DNA of 24,464 nucleotides, from positions 1 to 24,464 of the forward strand of contig JAILPG010000172.1 of the NCBI GenBank assembly GCA_024699595.1, given 5' to 3'. The translations under genes and the position numbers were made by a program. This stretch comes from Lachnospiraceae bacterium. GTDB lineage: Bacteria; Bacillota_A; Clostridia; Lachnospirales; Lachnospiraceae. The first letter of the stretch is position 1, and each line of letters begins with the position of its first letter. The notes beneath the pieces were generated by a model that was not told the DNA's origin, did no database searches, and was given only the letters and a program-made list of their open reading frames with translations. This document shows, in pieces, positions 8,901 through 17,900 of this stretch.

Positions 8901-11900
8901 GTAGCGATCACGGAGGGATCTTCACCGAAGACATACACAACTGATGAAAACGGTGAGATCAAGGTCGATAACCTTGAGTGGGGCGAATACTACTTTAAGG
9001 AAATTAAAGCTCCCAGAGGTTATATCACACCTACGGGTGATGCAGCCAATACCACAAAGGTTGTGATCGATGAAAACAATACTTTCTCCACTGTCGGATA
9101 CAAGACTGTAGAGAAGACCAATGACAAGATATTCGGATCACTGATACTTCACAAGGTAGATGCATCTGCGGAACAAAATCCTCTTGTGGGCGCAACCTTC
9201 TATCTTGTAAAGATCGAAGACGGTCAGGAGAAGCTTGTAAATGTTACCGGTGCAAACGGCGTATATACATATGAGAAAGTAGCCGGTCTGCTTGCAAACC
9301 TTATAAACAACAAGCAGGTATTACCTACAGATGCTCAGGGTATTCTCAGAATTTCCAGGCTTCCTTATGGTACATATAGGATCTATGAGGAGGATGCTCC
9401 CGAGGGCTATAAGAGAGTAGAGAGCGGATATGGATTTACCATAGATGAGAGTGAAGAAGTCATTGACTACAAGTTTGTGAACCCTCTTGTAAAGGCTAAT
9501 ATCAAATTCATTAAGCTCGACGACAACGCAGACAAGCTTGACGGTGCGAAGTTCGAATTATTTAAGAAGAACAAAGAAGGCGCATGGATCTCACAGGGCG
9601 AGATGATCGCCGATAAGAACGGATTAGTGGAAAAGAGGGGACTCGGAATAGGTGAGTACTACTTCGTGGAGACCGAGGCTCCCAAGGGCTTCTATATCGT
9701 AAAGGATACGGACGGCAAACCGAAGAAGTATACCTTTGAAGTCACAGCTGCTGATTATACTACTGACGATTCCAAATACGTTGAAATACACGGAACGGTT
9801 AAGCATGAAAGCGATTATGCAGTAAAGAATATGCCCATTAAGGGTAAGGTAAGGCTTATAAAGGTCGACAGTACGAGTAATGTTAACCTCTCAGGTGCAA
9901 AGTTTAATCTCTACGCAGACGGCAACCGTGCACCCATCAAGGATTCACCTTATACAACTAACGAAAACGGTGTTATCGAAGTAAGAAATCTTGACTGGGG
10001 CAAGTATTACTTTAAGGAGATCGAGGCACGCGAGGGCTATGCGCTTGATGACAAGACAGAATACTGGTTTGAAGTAAATAAGGATAATGTTGCGGAAAGC
10101 GACAGTGCAGGCTGGATAAGCAGATTCTATAAGTTAGAGACTGATATAGGTGGTAATAAATATGTTGAAGTAATAGGCAATAAGCTCATCCTCGGTCAGG
10201 CTCAGCTTGTAAAGAAGGATGCGGATACCCGAAAAGTTCTTGCCGGTGTGAAATTCGGACTCTATCATGCAGCAGACGATACGCCTGTTGCAGGCTATGA
10301 AAACGGTATAATATCGGATGAGCATGGTCTTGTGACGACCAATAAAGACCTTAGGAAAGGAAGCTATTACTTTAAGGAGATTTCGACTGACGAAAATTAT
10401 ATACTTAGCAATGAAAAGTATAACTTTACGATCGATCAGAGCAACATGGATGAAGTTGTTAAGGCCGGAACAGACGGAATCGCCTACAATACTCCTAAGA
10501 CCGGTACTGTAGAGCTGTTTAAGTATGAGCTGATCGATAATAAGGTTTCCGGCATCAAGGGTGCAGAGTTTACACTCTATAAGAAGAAAGACGGAGTATT
10601 CGGCATATTCTCAAAGGGTGAGGATAAGGGCACGTACACTACCGGAACTGACGGAACCTTTAAGATCGAGGGTCTCCCCTGGGGCGATTATCAGCTGGTA
10701 GAGACCAAGGCTCCGGACGGATTCGAGTATGATCCGAAGAACCCGAAGACTGTTACATTTACAATAGGCAGGGGTCAGTTAAGCTATGTAGATGCTGAGA
10801 GAAAGACAGTTAGGAACGACAGGCTCAAGGGTAAGGTCGGACTTATCAAGACCGAAGAAGGCAATAGTAATATCAAGCTTGAGAACGCAATATTCGATCT
10901 GTACAAGCAGAACGTTTCTGATCCCATCAGGAAAGATCTGCATACAAATGCACAGGGTGAGATCACAGTAGATAATCTTGACTGGGGTACATACTACTTT
11001 ATTGAAAAACAGGCACCTTCAGGATATCTGCTTCCTGCAGTAACAAGGACAAAAGATCTTGAAATAACTGCCCAAAATGTAGCAAATTATACTAAAACAC
11101 CGCTTACTGCGGAGGTTACAAACAAGAAGATCATAGGCAAAGCTCATCTTGAGAAGGAAGATGAGAATAAGAATAAGTTAAGCGGTGCAGGCTTTAAGCT
11201 TTATAAGGAAGACGGCACCCAGGTAAAGACGGTATTTAAGTCAGACGGAGTATACGAGGCAGATCCTGTTAACGGAACAGATGCCGAGCTTTGGGTAAAC
11301 GCAGGCGGAATGCTTGATGTATCAGAGCTTGTAGCCGGAGAGTATTATTTCTTAGAGACAACAGCTCCCGGCGGATATAACCTTAATACCGCACAGCATA
11401 CATTTAAGGTTGCAGAAGACGGTAAGACAGTCTATGTAACATGTATCGACTCTGAGGTTCAGGCCGGCGTTGAGTTTACAAAGATCGCAAGATCCGTTAT
11501 AGGCGGCGAGAATAATGACGTAAATCTTGACGGCGCTGTATTCTGGCTCTACCTTGTAGGCGGCAATACAGACGGCACCGATAAGAAGATAAGAGAATCG
11601 ATATCAAAGGATGGCGGTAAGGTCCTTGAAACGGGTCTTTCATCAGGAAGCTATTACTTCGTGGAGAAGTCTGTGCCTTATAATGCATATAGTTTTAATG
11701 CCGAGGCTAAATATACCTTTACCATAGAGGATAGTTACAATGGTAAGATTATAAATCTCGATACCGGAGATACGGTCATCAATACACCGAAGAAGGGCAG
11801 CGTCGAACTGCTTAAGGTAGACGATGAAGACAATGCTCTTGACGGTGCAGAGTTCAGCCTCTACAAATATGTGGACGGAACCGTTACAGGAGACATTCTC

Positions 11901-14900
11901 ATAAAGAGCGGTCTTACATCGGATGCAAACGGTATAGTATCTTATTCCGGTCTTGACTGGGGTAAGTACTACATGGTAGAGACCAAGGCTTCAACCGGAT
12001 TTGCGATAGAACTGGATGCAAACGGAAAAGCAAAGCATTATGACTTTACGGTTAAGGAAGAAACCGTAAAAGATACGTATAAGCTTAAGGCCGTAAATGA
12101 CAAGCTTCCGGGCAGTCTGAATATTGAAAAGATCGATTCCGTACTCAGAACCGGTATGGACGGAGTGGAATTTACACTCTATAAGAACAGCGTAGCTGAA
12201 TCAAACAAGATAACTACGATAGAGATCGTGGGCGGAAAAGCTTCGGTTCCAAATCTTGACTGGGGTGATTATGTACTCAAGGAGACAAAGACGACCGATA
12301 AGCATGTACTGGATCCTACGGAGAGGAAGTTTACTATATCCGCAGACCACCTTGTACAGAACTATACTGCCGGAGACGCCATTGAAAATGAGCGTATCCA
12401 GGGTTACGTGGAGCTTCATAAGGTTGAAGAGGGCACAAATAGAAACCTTGAGGGCATTAAGTTCAAGCTCTACAGTGGAACCAAGGGCAGCGGAGAATTC
12501 ATTAATGAGTACGAGACCGATGATCAAGGAAGGCTCTTCCAGGTTAATCCTAAAACCGGAGATCATGAATTTAAGATCGGACCTCTTGATGCAGGAGACT
12601 ATTACTTCGAAGAGGAAACACCGACCGGATATGAGAAGTATGCAGGAGATCTGAACTTTAAGATCACCAAGGACGTAAAGCTTGCTTCCTTCACCGCCGG
12701 CGACAGCGTAAAGAATACACCGAAGAAGGGCGGAGCAAGGCTCATCAAGAAGGGTGACCATGGTGAAGTCCTTTCAGGTGCAGAGTTCATACTCTATTCA
12801 AAGACAGCGCACAATATGATCCAGTCGCTTAAGATACTGGTGAACGGTGCATATGAAGACGGCAAGTATTATACAAATGATGACGGAGTCCTTGAGGTTA
12901 AGGATCTTGAGTGGGGTGAATACTACTTTAAGGAGACAAAGGCTCCAAAGGGATATGAGATCATCAATCCCGATGCAACCTATGACTTCACGATAGATGC
13001 TAATACCAACGGACAGACCGTCGAGGTAGAGAACAGTCCTGTGGTCAATAAGAGGCTGCCCGGTAAGCTCAAGCTTACAAAGCTTGACGCCGGAGATAAC
13101 ACTCCACTTGCCAATGCGAAATTCAAGCTTTACCAGATCACCAAGGACGGAGATGTTGATGTATCCGCCAAGTACGGTGCAGTAAATGGAATGTTTGTTA
13201 CGCCTGCAAACGGTGAGATCGAGATCGATAAGGTTGAGTGGGGCGACTATTACTTCTTAGAGTGGCAGGCACCGGATGGGTATGTATTTGATGAGAATAA
13301 CAGACCTAAGAGTGCAACCCTGAGTGTCAATGCAACAAACTACTCCGACAAGACTCATATGATGGAGACTCAGGAAGACGAGATGACGAACACGAAGGGT
13401 CACGGTTATGCCGCCCTTCAGAAGAAGTTTGCTAACGGAAATATTCCTGCATCACTTAGCGGAATAAGCTTTGATCTTATAAAGGTCGAAGACGAAAAAG
13501 AAACAAGAATAGATACATATATTACCGATGTTAACGGTATGATCACTGCAGATGTTATAGGACCGCTTGAATTCGGATCATACTACTTCAAGGAAGTGGC
13601 ACTTTCGGATGCGGCAAAGGCTGCAAGCTATACCCTGAGCGATCAGGAGCTTACCTTTGAAATAACGAAGGATGAGCCGATAGAAAAGGCAGTGACTTAT
13701 GAATATACCAATACGGATGTACACGGCGGAGCTGAATTTGCCAAGGTAGAGTCCGGACTTAAAAAGGATACCATAGCGGGTATCAAGTTCGACATCTTCA
13801 AGGTTGAGGCCGGCAAAGCTGATGCGGCTCAGGGCTTCGTAACAGCATCTGACCAGGGTATCGTAAGGACAGAGAACCGTCCTATGGGACTGTACTACTT
13901 CATAGAAAATAAGCAGTCCGCAAATGATCACGGATATGACTGGAACGATACAAAGTACTATTTCGAGATCACGAAGACAGATAAAAAGATGGTCGATGTC
14001 CATGTGGGAGCTCCTGACGGTCCTGTCACCACAACGGTTGAAAATGACAGGTTAAAGGGCACCATAGAGCTTGTAAAGCTTGGCAGAGATTCATCGGGTA
14101 CAGCCGCGGCACCGATCGATCTGAGAACTGCAGAGTTCGAGCTGTATGACGGAAATGGCCAGAGGATCATGACAAGTGCACAGCTTGCCCCGTTTACCAG
14201 TGAAAAGAAGATCACAGTTACCGGACTTGAGTGGGGTTCATATTACTTCAAGGAGATCAAGGCACCCAAGGGTTATGTACTTCCCGAGGGACCATCGGCG
14301 ATCTCCAACACAGTAACGATCGATGCAACCAACGTAAAGGGTGCGACAATAGAACATCCGTTAACTTGTGAGATAACCGATGATACCATTAAGGTATATC
14401 TGTCAAAGAGAGAGATAGCCGGAAATGATGAGCTTCCCGGAGCATTTATGCAGCTCTTTGAGAAGAACACCTCCGGAACGGGAAGCAAATATGGCAGAAA
14501 GATAGTTGAGTGGACATCTTCAACTTCTCCGAAGCTTGTGGAAAAGCTTGAATCGGGTAAGACCTATATCCTCCATGAGGATAATACACCGGCAGGCTAT
14601 GCATATGCTGAGGACATTGAGTTTACCGTAAACAGCGACGGCAGTGTTACTACCAATGCAAGAATAATATCTGCGACCAATGCTCCAAACGGAACCACCA
14701 TAATCATGGAGGATAAGGCTCTTGATCTGTTTATATCCAAGAAATCACTTGGTGCAAACAACGAGCTTCCCGGAGCTACACTTACGATATCTGCCGAAAG
14801 CGATCCGGATACGCCTCTCCAGACCTTTATCATGGCCGGAGAGCCCCAGAAGATAACAGTTCCTTTAGTTATCGGAGATAAATATATACTTGCAGAGACC

Positions 14901-17900
14901 AAGTCGCCGGATGGTTATTATACCGCTGAGCCGATAACGTTCTCTGTTACGGCGGACGGACAGTTCAAGATCGAGGATGATCCTTCGGCTTATGCAACGA
15001 TCCTTGCAAAGAATGCTCTCGTTATGTATGACAGACCTATTGAGGTCGAGATATCAAAGACAAGACTTACGGGAACAGATAAAGACTACGTTGCTGGTGC
15101 ACGTCTTACACTTAAGGAGAAGAAGAAAGACGGAACCTTTACCAACTTATATTCATGGACCTCAACAGGCGGTCCTGAGAAGATGCCTTACGGCAAGTTA
15201 AAGGTTGGCGGTACCTATGTGATCCATGAGGACTATGCTCCCGACGGATTCATAAAGGCAGATGATGTTGAGTTTACCGTACTTGATTTTGACAAGCTCG
15301 GAAAGACAGATACAAACGGCGTTATCGCACAGTGCGTAAATGTCAAGGATGACATCAGAAAGACCATAATCACCAAGAAGGGTCTTACGGGTCAGGATGA
15401 ACTACCGGGTGCAGAGCTTGCGATCTATGAAGGAAGCAATATGATCGCCAACTGGACATCAGGCTTAAAGCCCGCAGTCCTTATCTCAATACTTGAGAGC
15501 GATCAGACGTTTACTGCCAAGGAAAGACAGGCACTGTCGGATAAATACAATATAATCTATGGCGTGACCCTCAAGGCAGGACATAAGTACATACTCCGCG
15601 AGCTTTCAGCTCCGGCAGGTTATTCGCTTGCAGGCGATGTTGAATTTACCGTCAAGGAAGACGGAACCACTGTACCTCAGCCTGTATCGATGATCGATAA
15701 GCCGATCGCGATCGCCTTTGAGAAGAGGGATGTTTCAACAAAGAACAACCTCGCAGGCGCCACAATGCAGATACTTGACGAAAATGACAAGGTTGTCACA
15801 GAGTGGACATCAGGAACTCTGCCTTATATAGCAACGATCGATCCTGATTATGACCAGACTAAGTACGCAGGAAGGCTTGATGTTAAGCTTGTGCTTGGCA
15901 AGACCTATAAGCTTCATGAGGCTAAGGCTCCCGGTGAATACAATCTGGCAGCGGATGTAACATTTAAGGTTGAAAAGACTGATGTATACGGAACGACTGT
16001 ACGCTCGGTAGTAATGTATGATTACAAGGGTGGAGAGACCGGCATTGACGGTACGAAGACCTGGATAGTACCGAGAGATCCGGATGGAAATCTCATCCCC
16101 GGATTCAAGTATCCCAAGGTTACGATAGGTCTGTACCGTGACTCCACAAAGAAGGGTGTTATGGACGCAGATCCGATACAGACTATAGTTCTTGAGAATG
16201 GTGAGACGACCTATGCATTCGGAAACCTTGAGAAGTACAACCAGAACAGCGAGGAGAACTACGAATATACATATAAAGTGGATGAGGTAGTTGACGAGCA
16301 GGATAACAGCGGCTTCGACAAGATAGTAGAGAAGAATCCGGACGGAAGCTACAGCATCACCAACAGACTCAAACAGGAATATGTAGACTACAACGGAACC
16401 AAGCAGTGGATCCTCTACAGGGATGAAGATGGCAACATCGATATGACAAAGATGTATGCCGATATAGTGATAACTCTTGTCTGCGACGGTGTTAAGACTG
16501 ACAAGACAGTCACGATAAAGAACGGAGCAAGAGGAACAGACGGTAAGGAAACCTTTAAGTTCGAGCACCTTGACAAATATGACCTTACAACCGGTAAGGA
16601 ACATGTATATACTGTTATAGAGTCCGGTGACAATACCTATAAGCAGAAGATCTCGGCAAGAGAGTACGAAGCAATGATCACCAATACTCCTATAAATGAT
16701 CCGTTCTACATAAAGGGTATCAAGAACTGGATCGATCCCATCGGAGCTAAGAGACCTGACGTTACCATACAGCTCTACAGGGACGGCAAGCTCTTCAAGC
16801 AGACCAAGCTTGCAGCGGACGATACCTTCGAATTCGGTCCTCTGTGGGAGTACAACCTTGGCTACGGCGAAGATGAGCCTACGGTTGACGGACATAAGTT
16901 TGTCTATGAAGTAAAGGAGACCGGAGCCGAGAATTACAGCTTCATCGTTGACTTTAACGGTGAGATAAAAGAAGTTAAGAGTGGTGATAAGGTCGAGAGA
17001 ATTGCATATGCAACGATCACAAACACCATTAAACAGGAGTACGTTGAGATATCCGGTACGAAGTTCTGGCATGACAGCGGAAACAGCGCTAAGCGTCCTA
17101 CGATCTATGTGGATCTGTTCAGAGACGGACAGCTGATCGAAAGGAAGATGATACCTAATACGACTACGGATTACAGTTTCAAGGATCTTCCGAAGTACGA
17201 TCTGAGCAAAGCGCCAGCAAGACTGTATGACTATGCTGTAAAGGAAGAAGCGGTAGAATGCTACGTATCAGCGCCTGAGAATGGCTACACGATAGATACT
17301 TCCGTTGAAAATCCGGACAGATACAAGAATGCCGACGGAATATGGGTATATCCGTATAAGGATATCAACTTCGAGAATACGCCTTATAAGATACAGGTTA
17401 ACAAGATTGATGCCACCAACAAGGCAGAGCTCAAGGGCGCTGTACTGTCGATCACAAGATTGAAGACCGGTGATAAGATCACATGGACTTCTGACGGCAC
17501 ACCTCATATCATCGAGGGTAAGGAAGGAAACTTCCTGCTTGTGCCCGGAGAAAAATATCTCCTCAAGGAAGAATATGCTCCTGAAGGATATCTGCCGGTA
17601 CAGGATCAGGAGATCACGATCGGTGAAAACGGAGGCGTAGAGAAGGTTGTTACAATGCCTGATCCTCCGATCATCGGAAAGGTAACGCTCACCAAGAGAG
17701 ATGCTACTACAAGAGAGGTTCTTGCAGGTGCAGTATTCCAGCTCTATGACAAGACAGGAAAGCTTGTAAGGGCTACAGGCTCAGCCGGATCATATAAGTA
17801 TTCGACAGACGGAACTGGTACAACGAGCTTTGCTGTATCAAGTACCGGTGTTCTGGAGATAACGGATCTCTGCTATGGTACATACTACTTCAGAGAGACA

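Noticed and set aside
12201..12761. A 186-codon open frame on the minus strand
   Set aside because: Antisense shadow of adhesin repeats; no binding site or family motif.
6489..14387. Possible recent tandem amplification or assembly collapse in the repeat array
   Set aside because: The repeats differ clearly at protein and DNA level, apart from short stretches at the WGxYYFKE codons, so there is no sign of near-identical copies.
15810..17072. A 420-codon open frame on the minus strand
   Set aside because: It lies wholly opposite the Cna_B part of the adhesin. Its composition (many Leu, Ile, Val, Tyr, Cys) is what antisense of these codons gives, and the opposite frame has clear domain structure.
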